Source of the DNA: Calonectria ilicicola
Lineage: Eukaryota > Ascomycota > Sordariomycetes > Hypocreales > Nectriaceae
Direction: 5' to 3'
Length of the DNA: 64,000 bases
NCBI GenBank assembly: GCA_020809705.1
Contig: CP085833.1
Span: forward strand, 2,666,001 to 2,730,000
Shown here: positions 1 to 12,652 of the stretch, piece after piece
How the letters are laid out: every line of letters begins with the position of its first letter
How positions within the stretch are numbered: position 1 is the first letter of the stretch
Notes under the pieces: generated by a model
What the model was told of the DNA's origin: nothing
What the model saw: the letters and a program-made list of their open reading frames with translations, nothing else
Database searches by the model: none
Program-made: the position numbers and the translations under genes

Positions 1-446
1 TTGGTGAAGCTCTCTCGAACATCAATTTTACGCTTCCTGCGCCCCGAATTAGAATTCCCGGAAAGGATGAGGATACCGATCAACGATTCATTACTAGTGC
101 TGTATTTCATGTCTTCTCTTCAACTGCTACTTTTGGTCTTTTCTCGCCCCTTCAGTTCAACACCTTGCATATTCAGCATGTTGATGCGACAGCGTTTTAC
201 AATCACACTGAGCCAGTCGGGAAAATTGTTCATGATGGAGAAATCGAGGTGCCACCTGGGGAATCGGAGACTCCTCGCCTGCCTGTTCAGTGGTCCGCAG
301 ATCACCTTGGTTATGACAAACTTAGAAAAGCGCTGGGCGGAACGTTAAAGTTGGATGCTGTGGCGGATGTGACTCTTAGATTGGGAAATTGGATAGAGAC
401 GGTTCACTATACGGGCAAAGGGATTGGTGCCAAGGTTTCACTATAG
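1..446 (+). CDS. Tag1-like vacuolar membrane protein, C-terminal part (cut by window edge)
   Basis: The reading frame is open from base 3 to the TAG at 444-446, giving about 147 residues of a C-terminus; the rest lies upstream of the window. The translation is rich in alternating polar and beta-strand segments and ends with a Gly-rich motif (YTGKGIGAKVSL). From memory this resembles the end of fungal Tag1-type proteins, which carry LEA/DUF3712-like domains in the vacuolar lumen and, in yeast, help terminate autophagy. Those proteins are often labelled 'pre-rRNA processing protein' in databases. No intron is needed in the visible part. A T-rich tract at about 645-670 lies in the 3' flank. Family assignment rests on the C-terminal motif only, so it is moderate. 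Confidence 0.6.
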   Translation, partial: GEALSNINFTLPAPRIRIPGKDEDTDQRFITSAVFHVFSSTATFGLFSPLQFNTLHIQHVDATAFYNHTEPVGKIVHDGEIEVPPGESETPRLPVQWSADHLGYDKLRKALGGTLKLDAVADVTLRLGNWIETVHYTGKGIGAKVSL

Positions 447-1037
447 TGGATGGCAACTTTTGACAATTGTTGTCGGCGTTTGTTGGTTGGGAGGTTTTAG
501 GCTGGATGGATTTAACCGGATATGGAATTTGGCGTTCCTGGTACTTATATACACGGTCATTAAGACGAGACGACCTGAACAGAGATGTTTTATTTATTTT
601 TATTTACTTGTTTCTTTACATGCATTGTTTTGTCTGCTTGTCACTTGACTTTTTTTTTTTTCCTTTTTTCCTTTGCCTTGTTCCTTTTTGTTGGGGGGCA
701 ACGCTCTGACGCGGTCAAGTGGCAAAGGACCATCAAGGCCCAAAGGCGAATTTTACACGAGCGTGGACAAAGAGGTGGAAAACACAGAGGATGAGTCATT
801 TTTTATAGCCAATGATAGTCTATGACAAGGTGTACACTCAACCTTCAGTCTACCATATAACTATGCGCTGAGGTACCGAAATTGCACCCACGAGCCACGG
901 GTAAAACATCTCTTCGGCAGGCGAAAAAAAACACTTCTCTTCTTCTCTTCTTCCTCTTCTTTACGATATATATGGTGTAATGCAATCCCTGTAGCTCAAT
1001 TATACAAAAAAACCACGCTGATCGGAAAATTTTCGAA
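447..1037. other. Intergenic region between Tag1-like gene and small ORF
   Basis: No gene is seen. It holds a T-rich tract near 645-690, a CT-rich stretch near 930-960 and an ATATATAT stretch at 966-973. The last lies 65 bp upstream of the ATG at 1038 and could be the TATA element of the small gene. Confidence 0.5.
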
Positions 1038-1262
1038 ATGGAGTCAAGGCGGTCCTCCGAGGGTGGCGGGGCCGGCTACCCCGCAGCAAACGAGGGTCGA
1101 CGCAGCCAGCCAAACAGCGAAGCAGCTATCGAGCCATATTCCATGCTGAAGCGACAAATGGCCGACGGGACGGGAGCCCAGCTTACGAGGATGATCCGGG
1201 AGCTCGATGGGCTGGGGCAGGACCTCAATACGGGGTTCGACAGTACGGGCAAGAGAAAATAG
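1038..1262 (+). CDS. Small hypothetical protein (74 aa)
   Basis: This is a single-exon ORF of 74 codons. The ATG sits in a good context (cgaaATGG), with a TATA-like ATATATAT 65 bp upstream and a CT-rich leader. The N-terminal half is Ser/Gly/Arg-rich and probably disordered. The C-terminal half (LKRQMADGTGAQLTRMIREL and following) looks helical and ends in a basic GKRK tail, which could be a nuclear signal. I do not recognise the family. Small single-domain fungal proteins of this size include kinetochore and spindle subunits, but no specific motif supports that here. It is convergent with the SART1 gene. A chance ORF remains possible. Confidence 0.45.
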   Translation: MESRRSSEGGGAGYPAANEGRRSQPNSEAAIEPYSMLKRQMADGTGAQLTRMIRELDGLGQDLNTGFDSTGKRK

Positions 1263-1792
1263 CGCGCAATACGACTGGCGTCCGGGTGGGATTTTTTTTA
1301 TTCTTTTTTTACTTCTTCAAGCGATATGCATTTCGGCAACGGAACGAGCACATGGGTGGCTATCTATACCGGCGAGTTATTGCGTCTTGATTATTGGTGT
1401 CTTTCATGCATAGAGATATCATAAACTGGGTCGACATATACCGAAAAGGGGAAGTGTTTTACATGGCGTCTGCTGGTGGTTTCGGGGCGCAGAGACCTTA
1501 TCCCGGGTGCGGAATGGAATGGCTGCAGAGCGCTGGAGGAGCCAGATAATGGGAACACAATATTCATCTTGTGGTGCAAGCACATGGAGGTTGCGACCTA
1601 TGTTAGCATGACAGCACGAGTCAAGACATACCTCGAGGCTAGAGTCTTGGGGCGGTGTCAGCAAGACATGATGTTTCAAGAAGCACACGAAAAAAAAGAT
1701 AGGGAAAATGCACCTTTGTTGTTTTTGTCTTTGAATTTCCGTAGCCGATATTACAATTCGTCATCAAGTTGTCCCAACCTATAAATAATCCA
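1263..1792. other. Intergenic region between convergent genes
   Basis: This is 530 bp between the stop of the small ORF and the stop of the SART1 homologue. Only short overlapping ORFs occur. It presumably contains both 3' UTRs. Nothing else is seen. Confidence 0.5.
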
Positions 1793-3805
1793 TTATGCCA
1801 GTCGCACTCCTGCTTCCCGTCGCTTCTTGAGTTGTTGTTGAGCAGCGAGGCTCATACCTGCTGACTGGCTGGCGTCAAACAGACTCTGGGCCTCGCGGCG
1901 CTTCTCGTCCTCGATCTTCTTGAGACGCTTCTCCGTCTTACCCTTGCCACTACCCTTGCCGTGGAACTGGTGGCTGAGATGCTTGAAGGCTTCCTTCTGG
2001 TCTAGAGAGCGACCGTGGTCATCTGTGTATTTGAGTTCGACCTTGGGTTTATACCCAGCCTGGAAGAGCTCAGCCATACGACGGGATTGTTGCTGTTCGC
2101 GCCAGGTGTTTTGTTGACGAGCAAAGTCCTCTCGTTCGCGTGTCGACATCCTGTCAAGCTTGCCGCTCGAACGGTCACGCTCACGTTGCATACGGGTTTG
2201 CTCATCCAACTCATCTTCCAAACGTCGCTTCTGTACCAAAAATTCCTCCTTGTCTCGCATGCTTGAGTATTCGTCGTCGCGAGACTCCTGAATGAGCCCA
2301 CGCTCTCTGAGCAATGCCAGGGCAGCGCCCATTCCTTGCCCAACATTCTTTTCTACTTCAACGCCCGTCTCGTCTAGCTCATCAAGAGCTGACGTCTGTG
2401 GCTTCTCTGGTTCGTCTTCCTCCTCGCGGGGCCCGTCTTCCATGACGTGATCTTCATCAGGTTCGGGGGTTTTCGAATCCATCTTTGATTTCTTGGGTCT
2501 TCGTACTTCACTCTCCTCGGGTTTGTTTAACCCAGCAACAAACTCTGAAACTTCGCCAAGAACAAGACCACCTTCTTGAGTGTCTGGTTGCTCGTCTTCC
2601 TCTGCACTTTCCTTGAGCTGTCGTGCAATATCCTCAGGGCGGCTCCTTTTTCTCTTCTTAAGAGCACTTTTTCGCTGAAGAGCCAAAGATGCTTGTAGAT
2701 CGTCATCATCCCCAAAATCATCGCCGCTAGTTTTCCTCTTCTTGGTGACCGAATTGTTAGAGTCGATATCCATAGCATTGTTGTCAACAGGTGCAGGGTC
2801 GACAGGGAAGATATCGTCCTCGTCGACTGGCTTTTGTCTTGTACTCTTGCTCTTCTTCTTTTTCGGTTTCTTTATCTTGATTTGTGATGGATCTAGATAA
2901 TCTGAAGAGATGGGGGCATCACCTGCGTTGGGGAGTGTCAGTATATCGTGAGGATTGGAGGAATGAGATGGATGTGACGAACCAACTATGTCGTCAAGGT
3001 TGACACCCCGAACCGCCCTCGTCTTATCGACAGGCTTCTCAAGAATATCTGACAACTCGGCGATGATGCCGCCGGCATCAAGAGTAAACTTTTTAGCCTT
3101 CTTTCCGCTGATTTCTTCGTCATACTGGGCGAGGATACCACGCTCGCCATCCTCATCGTCATCATGAGGGTTATAACCAGGGCGCTTCTTCTTGAGATCG
3201 AGACGTTCAGTTAGCTTCTCAGCCTCGCGTAGGTTCAAGTTTTCCAACTCGTCTCCATCGGCCTCGTTTTCGTCGATTGTGGTATCTTTGAGAGTGAGAA
3301 TCTGCTCGTCGCCATCGAGGAAATCAGCAGTGTCATGAGCGACCTTGATTCCGGCAAGATCTTTGGATGTGTATTGAACAGCTGCGGCTGCGGCAGCCTC
3401 TGCGGCGGCCAATTCTTCATCGATCTTTCTTGCTTTCGAAATCTTCTTTTGACGCTTCTTCTGGCCCAATAACCAGTCCTTGGCGCTAAGATCACCGCCG
3501 TCTTCCTCTTCTCCTAGACCTTTGCCTTCTATAACCGCGTGACGTTGCGCCTGTTCGCGCGCCTTTCGAATGGCAGCGGCCTTTTCCTCGCGCCTTCGTT
3601 TGGCTTCTTCTGCGTCTTGGACTTTCTTGTAGTTGTCATAGGCTTGCGCCTGGCGGCTCTCGAGAGTGCTGGGTGCTTCGCCGTCGTCGTTGACCGCTGC
3701 AAGGGTTCCGGTTGGCTTTGATGGGTCGGCTCCTGGAACGGGCAGAGGCTTCATGCCCAGGGAGATACGAATGCGATTCGTCTCTTCAAGTGTTGCTGCG
3801 TCCAT
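1793..3805 (-). CDS. SNU66: U4/U6.U5 tri-snRNP protein, SART1/Snu66 family
   Basis: This single-exon gene encodes 670 aa. The chosen start at 3805 begins MDAATLEETNRIRISLGMKP, the usual N-terminus of SART1 proteins; the frame stays open for 51 more codons upstream but with unrelated sequence. Family members (human SART1, yeast Snu66) belong to the U4/U6.U5 tri-snRNP and are needed for spliceosome activation in the nucleus. Visible features are a highly charged Lys/Arg/Glu body, many basic nuclear-localisation stretches, acidic runs, an R-M-x-E-R-E type helical region, and a conserved C-terminal block (KHLSHQFHGKGSGKGKTEKR) ending in a Gln/Arg-rich helix. A perfect GTCACGTGAC palindrome lies about 175 bp upstream of the ATG. 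Confidence 0.88.
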   Translation of the reverse strand: MDAATLEETNRIRISLGMKPLPVPGADPSKPTGTLAAVNDDGEAPSTLESRQAQAYDNYKKVQDAEEAKRRREEKAAAIRKAREQAQRHAVIEGKGLGEEEDGGDLSAKDWLLGQKKRQKKISKARKIDEELAAAEAAAAAAVQYTSKDLAGIKVAHDTADFLDGDEQILTLKDTTIDENEADGDELENLNLREAEKLTERLDLKKKRPGYNPHDDDEDGERGILAQYDEEISGKKAKKFTLDAGGIIAELSDILEKPVDKTRAVRGVNLDDIVGSSHPSHSSNPHDILTLPNAGDAPISSDYLDPSQIKIKKPKKKKSKSTRQKPVDEDDIFPVDPAPVDNNAMDIDSNNSVTKKRKTSGDDFGDDDDLQASLALQRKSALKKRKRSRPEDIARQLKESAEEDEQPDTQEGGLVLGEVSEFVAGLNKPEESEVRRPKKSKMDSKTPEPDEDHVMEDGPREEEDEPEKPQTSALDELDETGVEVEKNVGQGMGAALALLRERGLIQESRDDEYSSMRDKEEFLVQKRRLEDELDEQTRMQRERDRSSGKLDRMSTREREDFARQQNTWREQQQSRRMAELFQAGYKPKVELKYTDDHGRSLDQKEAFKHLSHQFHGKGSGKGKTEKRLKKIEDEKRREAQSLFDASQSAGMSLAAQQQLKKRREAGVRLA

Positions 3806-3978
3806 CTTGGGCGATTGGTATGCGATTAATCCTCCAAAAGATGGGATGCGCCAGGAACGGCGAGAATGGACCAGGCAGTCAAAGATCCATGCAGCACGGA
3901 TCACCTTGAACACAGAGACTGCCAGCTTTGGAGCTGCTTGCCTAGAGTGACGTCGCAATTATCCGACGTTGGACCGTA

Positions 3979-3988
3979 GTCACGTGAC
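3979..3988. promoter_or_regulatory. Palindromic E-box GTCACGTGAC
   Basis: This is a perfect 10-bp palindrome centred on CACGTG, 174 bp upstream of the SART1-homologue ATG. CACGTG is the class B bHLH/bZIP target (for example Cbf1-type factors). Binding is inferred, not shown. Confidence 0.5.
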
Positions 3989-5425
3989 AACGCGTCAAGA
4001 ATTTTACTTATTAAGGCTGCAACGCAAATTCTTCGTTGGAAATTTTTCTTAACAAAACACGGATCTGTGCTCTGCGATCCTCTGCTTAATTGTCAGGGTC
4101 GATTGCTTTGCAGCTCGATAACTCTATGGAGCCATCAACTTGTTATGGTGTCAATCATCCTATCGACAGGTCCTAGAATAACGGGTTCTCTGGCTGCCTC
4201 ATTCGCTGTCGCAAGATGGCTTGAGTGTCCGTGGCTGGAGAAACTAAAGACGCTATATTCCACCCCCCTTTTCCGAGGCCGTTGGCTAGTGAGGTTGGGG
4301 AAAACCATGGCTGTTCCTACATCTCTTCTTGAATTTTTTGCTTAGGCTTCCTTCTGGGTATTTGTTCCCACATCGTAGTAATGTAGTGGTGCGAGGTTCG
4401 ACGGGATCTTAACCGCAGTCCCCTGGTCGCCTTCTAAGCGAGCTGAAGCCATTCGGACCTATCGCTCTCGTAACATGCTGAAGGGCGTGTCGTGATGATC
4501 TCTTCAGGTTTGAGTTTAAAAGGCGATGTCACCCTAATGCAGGCCATAAACAAAGACGGCACGATCTTCGGACCGGGTTTTGGCCCCGAAACACATGTCA
4601 GTGGCGCCGAGGTGCACGTCTGCCAGCTAAGTGGCGGGGATGGTGAAGAGGTGAAGAGGAGTGTATTGCAGAGGATTGCAGCGGATAAACCGTTAAAAGC
4701 CGCCCCAGAAATCATGTCAACTGGACCTGGCAAGTAACTACGCAGTCGCATTGTCAGAACTCAGCTTCGGCACCTTTGTAGGTAGATCCACTCATTCAAC
4801 TGTCTGCTGCAGCTTAAGGTCAGAATGCGTTGCTGCGAGGACATGCAGCCCAGCAAGATGCAACCCAAATCCTGTAATTACATGCCGGCCAATGGCGGCG
4901 CATAAGCACAGTAACATAGTTGACACACGGCCAACAAGCCAGACTATTCGCCCAGCTGCGGGAATGACGGGTGATTTGATAGAAATTGATCCATCCAACC
5001 ACGGCGGCCCGGAAGCCTCATCAATATGGAACCACGCGCAGGTAGTCTGGGGATGCGGGGACGTCATGAGCATCGGCATGTGAAGGGCGACGATTCCTCC
5101 CCACACTGGCATAGCCGAGCTGTAAGTACCTGAGGAATGCGCCGTTCCCTGCCTCTGCGTCTACTGCGATATGTACATGTACATGCAGGGCAATACAACC
5201 TACCTAGTTGCCTTACCGACCTACTAACACGACGCCATCACCACGCTTTCAACGTCATAACGTCCGGCCGTCAAAGACACACTACGCTTTCTGCCGCCTC
5301 CCCGCGACTACCGAACCTCGCGTCCGACTAGAGCGCGGGCGTCAAGCAAAGTCGAAGTAAACAATAGGGCTAAAGCCGGCATCGCCAGTGGTATGGACTG
5401 AAGCTGGGCGTTTCTTGCCCGTGTC

Positions 5426-5464
5426 GCTCCCAGCTCCCAGCTCCCAGCTCCCAGCTCCCAGCTC
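5426..5464. repeat. Tandem heptamer repeat (GCTCCCA)5
   Basis: Five exact head-to-tail copies of GCTCCCA are followed by a partial GCTC. They lie about 200 bp upstream of the glucoamylase TATA box. The repeat is non-coding as far as I can tell. Confidence 0.9.
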
Positions 5465-5657
5465 TTGTACATCGTCACAACCAACCTCACATCCCCGGTC
5501 CTGGCCCTGGTCTGGCTTCGACTCGGCCGATTTCTGTTCATTCGGCCCTTTGCGCCACACCTTCCTGCGACCCCATGAGAGCCTCCGGACTTCCTTTTTC
5601 GGCCTTTGACTTACAACCTGCTTGTCCAATACACACCTTCTCTCCATCCAGAACCCT

Positions 5658-5665
5658 TATAAATA
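5658..5665 (+). promoter_or_regulatory. TATA box of glucoamylase gene (TATAAATA)
   Basis: A TATAAATA element lies 87 bp before the ATG at 5745. An in-frame ATG at 5676 is only 10 bp past the TATA box, so it would fall upstream of the expected transcription start. This argues for 5745 as the true start, which also opens directly on a signal peptide. Confidence 0.6.
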
Positions 5666-5744
5666 CGCCGCCATCATGAATCTCATTGACGAGTCAGTAT
5701 CCTCGCTATCCCACAACACCACCTCCTCCTTGGTACAGCCCGTC

Positions 5745-7933
<2,189 letters not shown>

Positions 7934-9181
7934 CCTAAGGCTCGGTAGTATAATGAATTTAAAGAAATCACTCTGTTTATTACTCTTTGCCAACTCGTGA
8001 TTTTTTTTCTTGTTGCTCTTTAGGATTTGTTTAGTTTGTCTTCTTCATAGCTAGTTGCTTCCCCCCAATATCATGTTAAAATTGTTGCTGCGCAACATGA
8101 ATCAACAGAAAGTTAAAAAAGAAAAAAACTTGATGGGTTTGTCATTTGCACGTTGCGGTGGTCCCTAGGAACAGAATGTAGTTATGATACAACATGCATA
8201 CTTGGTGTAATAACGGATGTGATTCTTAGTGCCAACTTTGTACCGTTCCTTTGATAAGGGGGGTTCGATTGGTCTTAATTGACACTTGCAAAGCTTCACC
8301 AGGCTTTGTGCTTTGTCCCAAGTCATCGTTAGTCACGCTTGTCTTGCAAAAGAGGACAGGGGCTATCAACACGAGTCACCGATCTAAAACCTGGGGGGTT
8401 TCTGGAATATAATGGTTCATCGCTAGACACAATGATATTGTCTCAACTCAAAAGTCTGAGGTGGCGGCTTTAGACAAGGCTGATGAGATTTGATCATGTT
8501 CACATTTATTTCTTTCTGCCCCTCCTCCTCTCTTATCTTACTCACCCTTGAACCCCGCGCAGGCTAACCTGCAGTCGTTTCTCTCGTCGACCAATGTCAC
8601 CTCCAGCGAACGCGAAACCCATATTCCGATGCCTTGATTCCTAACTTCAACATGCGTCCGTCCATCCGAACCCCTCGCCCAAATCTCCTTTTCCCCTGTC
8701 CCCTAAAAGCAAAACGAATTAAACGAGTTCCGTTTGATCCAGGGATATCATTGTACAACGTCTCGTGGGCAGCCGCCAGGCAATAAAAAAAGATTCGAGA
8801 ATAAACAAAGAAAGCACTAATGATGCCGATCGAGGATCGAGAAAAAACAATTGACAATAGAAATAAACGCCTCTGGTCGGTTTAACCTGACTCCTGCATC
8901 CTGCCCCCCGAGCATCCCATTCTAGCCCTAGTTGTTTTGATGCCTGGGTATCGTCGAACTGCTCTTGTTCGTATTCTGAACGTCCAAGATAGCTTAGGTG
9001 AGCAACCTCTTGGACAAGTCCATGATTGTCACGGTATTGGTGATGATGCAACTGCGCTGTGGTAGCGGTAACAGTGGTGGTCATAATACATATGTGTGAA
9101 ATCCTCTTTCGTCAAGATAATTTGTGGGTTAGTGTGAGATAGTAGAACACTGGGATATCATCCCAAAGACGGCGATCTCTC
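7934..9181. other. Intergenic region between convergent genes
   Basis: This is 1.25 kb between the glucoamylase stop and the stop of the Ebp1-like gene. It contains AT-rich 3' flank and short overlapping ORFs of no recognisable content. No feature can be supported. Confidence 0.5.
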
Positions 9182-11596
9182 TCAGTTTGCGTGGCTCCGT
9201 GAGCTGCTTTCGTCCTTGAGGTTGACTTCAGGAGTCCAGTCGACGTTTTCTTCAGTACACCAGTGCCGCAGGATACGCAAAGCGGCGTTGGAGATTTCGT
9301 CTAGGTTGGACCATGGTGTGATCGAAGCACGGAGAGATTGCTGCTCGATAGCTTCGTTCGCTTCGCGGACAAGGGGCCATAAGCGAGCGCGATTGCGCTC
9401 ATGCCGAATCAGGTCTTGAACCGAAATGTGGGAGCTCGGGTTTTCGAATGTCCCATAACATCTCAGCACCTCCTCCACCACTACAGCATGAAGCATTAGT
9501 ATTAGGGCATTTAGCGGTCCGTATCGGCGCGTATCTAGCCTCCGCATCTCCCTCTGGACATATTCAAGCAGTGGGAACAATGTCTCCCAGCTATTTGGGT
9601 CGCAAGCCTTTCCTGAAAGCCCGCGCCATACATTAAGCGCGTGAAAACTTGTCATGAATGCAATTATGCTCTCTACTTGGAGAACATGACCCAGCTTTAC
9701 GCTTGATTCACTACCCCGTGCGCCGCCGTTGGCCTGGGAGGCTCGCTTCATTGCGACATCACCATTATGTTTGAGACGACGCCCAAGACTGCTGAAGCGG
9801 CTGTGCTTCTCGTGGAGAGCCCTGATTTTGGCTTTATCGGCGTGGGCGTCATCTGTCCCGTTTGCGACAGGTCGATCCGAAGAGCCGGGTGCTGAAGGAG
9901 TCGCCGTCGCTTGCTCCCCAGGGGTATAAGCTTGCGAGTTACTAGAACTAACACGAGACATGGCGGTGGTGCCTTTCTTTGATGGGGTCGAGGGCGGCGG
10001 TGGTAGTCGGGAGGAGCTGGAGATGGACGAGGTTCGAGGCCGTTTGACTGATATCGTGTCTGCAATGATCTCTCCCGAGCTGATAGGACGTTTCTTTGCT
10101 TGCACTGGCGGCGCTTCTGAACTGGCGGATCGTTCCTGTCGCGGGGGCTCTTTTCGTGCTGGCAGAGCAAGGAATCGCTTTACTGTTTGTCGTATCCGCT
10201 TGGAGATGTATAGAGTCACAATTAAAGTCTTCCGCCGCTCCTTGCTGCTCGATTCGTCCTCGTCCTGATCAATCGGGGCCTTCCGGGCAGATGGCCTCTC
10301 TTCTTTCTGTCGTTCTTCACTTTGCCGCTCACTTTGTTCTTCTCTATCCTTGTCGTCTTTGATCTTGTCCAGCTTGCTGTTAGGCTTGCCTCGCTTGGTC
10401 AATTCCATTTCCAACATGGGCGGTAACGTGGGGGACAGCAGTGGCGGTATATGCGCAGGGGACTTTTCCCTCTTCAACTTTGGAGGGTCCTCTGGCTTCT
10501 TTGGCTTTGCTGCCCTCATGCTATCCGGGGCTTCCTCGCGAGGCTTCTTTTTCTCTGCTCGGTTGGGAGCGTCCCGGGAGTCTAGGTTGAGGTGCAGAGG
10601 AGATAGGAGTGGAGGAACTGACGGCCGCGACATTTCGACCTTGGTTGGTGTTCCCTTGGTGCCCCCTGAGTGGCTTGGTCGAGCTCCGTTCAGAGAATCG
10701 CCTCGAGCACGCCCAACAGGCGAGGGATTGCGACCCGGAGCTGATGCGCTCTTGAGGACACTCCGACCATTGGTGAGAGAGGATGCCGAAGACTTGCTGT
10801 CTCGGTCTCGCTGGGAAGGATAGTCTGAAGGCGCAAGCGAGTCTCTGTCCTTTCGACGCGGGGGATCATCGCGCGATAATCGCGATCGGTCGTCGGGGCC
10901 GCGGTTACTATCTTGCCGAGCTCGTTTCTGTACTCGTAAGTCGTCGTCGTTGTCGACATGTCGTTTTCTGGTGTCTGGTGATACAGGTCGTGGGGGGAGA
11001 GACGCCTTTGCGGGTGGTTTTGGAGGGAGCCTATGTTTTCTGTTAGCGATGACAGTTTCTGGGCTGGAACACGATCCGGCGGCGTACCTCATATCAACAG
11101 TGTTCTCCTGAATCCTGGGAGGTTTGGTGTTGGCTGCTACGGGAGGTTCCCTTGACCGGTGGCTATCTGGTTTCCCCCCAGAGTCGGGTAGTGACTTTGG
11201 TTGCCCATGTGCGCGCTCAAGATCCCGCTTTTTGGCACTGGGAGGTTCCGGGGTGGTATCGGTGACACCAGTGGTCTTTTTGTTTTTGTAGTCGCTCAGG
11301 GACAACTTCTTCTTCTCGCCGCTTGCTTTAGCAAGGGCGCTGACGTCCCTGGGGGCGGGTCGAGGGGGTTCGACACGCATGTCGTAATACGATCGGGTGA
11401 GGAGGACACCGCGGTCTGCCTCTGAGACGAGGGTGGTGTACTGCAGACGGCGGTTTTCACATTCCTCAAAGTGCTTTGATTTAGACTCGTCGGCGGGGAT
11501 GCGGTATCGCCAGTCGGAGGAGTAGGACAGGTGATGGGGCTTTTCGGGTAAGATGCGCTGGCTGAGCAACTGGACCGTCTTCGCCGCAGCTTCCAT
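9182..11596 (-). CDS. Putative Ell-binding protein (Ebp1-like), nuclear, disordered
   Basis: The protein is 804 aa if read as one exon. The start at 11596 (MEAAAKTVQLLSQRILPEKP) is chosen because upstream sequence translates to low-complexity Pro/Arg/Ser. An N-terminal conserved block (LSYSSDWRYRIP, SLSDYKNKK) is followed by a long Ser/Pro/Lys/Arg disordered centre. A short motif (KTLIVTLYISKRIRQTVKR) comes next, then a helical C-terminal domain of about 200 residues (NVWRGLSGKACDPNSWETLF and following). This arrangement resembles what is annotated in fungi as the Ell-binding protein Ebp1 C-terminal domain, a partner of the elongation factor ELL. I base that on memory of the motifs. A 48-nt segment at 11040-11087 has intron-like ends and is in frame, so a 788-aa form is possible. 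Confidence 0.6.
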   Translation of the reverse strand: MEAAAKTVQLLSQRILPEKPHHLSYSSDWRYRIPADESKSKHFEECENRRLQYTTLVSEADRGVLLTRSYYDMRVEPPRPAPRDVSALAKASGEKKKLSLSDYKNKKTTGVTDTTPEPPSAKKRDLERAHGQPKSLPDSGGKPDSHRSREPPVAANTKPPRIQENTVDMRYAAGSCSSPETVIANRKHRLPPKPPAKASLPPRPVSPDTRKRHVDNDDDLRVQKRARQDSNRGPDDRSRLSRDDPPRRKDRDSLAPSDYPSQRDRDSKSSASSLTNGRSVLKSASAPGRNPSPVGRARGDSLNGARPSHSGGTKGTPTKVEMSRPSVPPLLSPLHLNLDSRDAPNRAEKKKPREEAPDSMRAAKPKKPEDPPKLKREKSPAHIPPLLSPTLPPMLEMELTKRGKPNSKLDKIKDDKDREEQSERQSEERQKEERPSARKAPIDQDEDESSSKERRKTLIVTLYISKRIRQTVKRFLALPARKEPPRQERSASSEAPPVQAKKRPISSGEIIADTISVKRPRTSSISSSSRLPPPPSTPSKKGTTAMSRVSSSNSQAYTPGEQATATPSAPGSSDRPVANGTDDAHADKAKIRALHEKHSRFSSLGRRLKHNGDVAMKRASQANGGARGSESSVKLGHVLQVESIIAFMTSFHALNVWRGLSGKACDPNSWETLFPLLEYVQREMRRLDTRRYGPLNALILMLHAVVVEEVLRCYGTFENPSSHISVQDLIRHERNRARLWPLVREANEAIEQQSLRASITPWSNLDEISNAALRILRHWCTEENVDWTPEVNLKDESSSRSHAN

Positions 11597-12452
11597 TGTT
11601 CGTGGATGTGGGCATCCCGGGAGGACGAAGACGGGTGGGACGAGACGGGCTGGTGGGCGATGGCAGGCGACGCGGTGGGAGAGACGTAGATGCAGAGATG
11701 CAGGGAGACCTGGACGCGACGGGGATGACCACAGGAGCACTAGCAGGCGACAGCGGCCGGGTTAGGAGGCGGATGGTAGGCGCGAAGGAGGAAACACGGT
11801 GAGAAGGACGCGATGGGATTGGCAGCGGGAGAGGGTGAAGACGAGTGGATGTGACGAGTCGCGAAGGCCGGCGCGCAGACGGCGATGGATATCGTCGGCG
11901 TTGATGAGGGTGATGGCGATGCGGCGGCTGGCGGAACAATGAAGGTAGACCACGGGCCACAGGCCACAGAGGCGACGAACGCGGGCACGGGTACGGCGTC
12001 AAAGGAGTGTCGGACTTGGATCGCAGAGAGTTGCGCTGTGAAGAGGCGAGGAGAGGCAGTGGATCAGAGCCCAAAAGCTCTGTCCGAGGCCCGGCAATGG
12101 GATGTGCGACGTGAGGAGGAGCCCGGAGGTTTGGGGTGCAAGGAGGAGGACTTGGTTTGTGGAGAGGGAAAGGCGTGTGCGTGAGTAGTTAGCGGGAGTG
12201 GGAATTGGGAGAGCGGGAACGGGAGTGGATTTGGGGAAGTGGGCGTTGACATAGGCGTGTGTTTTGTTTGTTGGGTGCAGTGGTGGTGTGCTTCAGGCTG
12301 CTCATCGCTACGTGCTGTGCTGTTCAGTGCTGTTCAGTGCTGGCTGCGCCCAGCGGGGGGGGGGGTGTCCAAGTGCCGTAGCCTGCGGGCGGGTTAGAGG
12401 GCCCACGGGTGGTCGAGCTCCTGCTGTTAGCTTGCATCCACCATCCGCGTCC

Positions 12453-12473
12453 TGTTAGCTGTTAGCTGTTAGC
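12453..12473. repeat. TGTTAGC x3 tandem repeat
   Basis: Three exact head-to-tail 7-bp units lie in non-coding DNA, possibly in or near the leader of the Ebp1-like gene. Confidence 0.85.
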
Positions 12474-12626
12474 GGTCGCTGCGCAGCAGCTTCCCCTGGG
12501 CTCAGTGGTTCTAGCGGCAGAACACCACGGTTCCGTCCAGCTGGTTTCTCACCCACAGTAGGGATCCATGCCATCTCCAAACATCCCAGTGGCGGGTGTT
12601 AGCGGGCATTGGTCGATCCCTTTCCG

Positions 12627-12652
12627 TGGTCCCCTTCCATGGTCCCCTTCCA
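12627..12652. repeat. TGGTCCCCTTCCA x2 direct repeat
   Basis: Two perfect adjacent 13-bp units lie in non-coding sequence, followed by related CCATGG-rich sequence near 12735-12750. Confidence 0.85.

Larger units (their letters stand above)
3806..5744. other. Intergenic region between SART1 homologue and glucoamylase
   Basis: This is a 1.9-kb divergent promoter region. It holds the GTCACGTGAC palindrome at 3979-3988, short unsupported ORFs on both strands at 4.4-5.1 kb, the heptamer repeat at 5426-5464 and the glucoamylase TATA box. A tRNA-like hairpin near 4390 was considered and rejected. Confidence 0.5.

Noticed and set aside
4380..4470. tRNA-like segment with GGTTCGA and a GGGATC hairpin
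   Set aside because: The B-box-like sequence is not matched by an A box and paired acceptor stem at the right distances on either strand.
5426..5464. CRISPR-like array
   Set aside because: Contiguous 7-bp units with no spacers; a simple tandem repeat in a eukaryotic genome.
11481..12074. 197-codon minus-strand frame upstream of the Ebp1-like start
   Set aside because: Pro/Ser/Arg low-complexity translation of CT-rich leader DNA, without conserved content.
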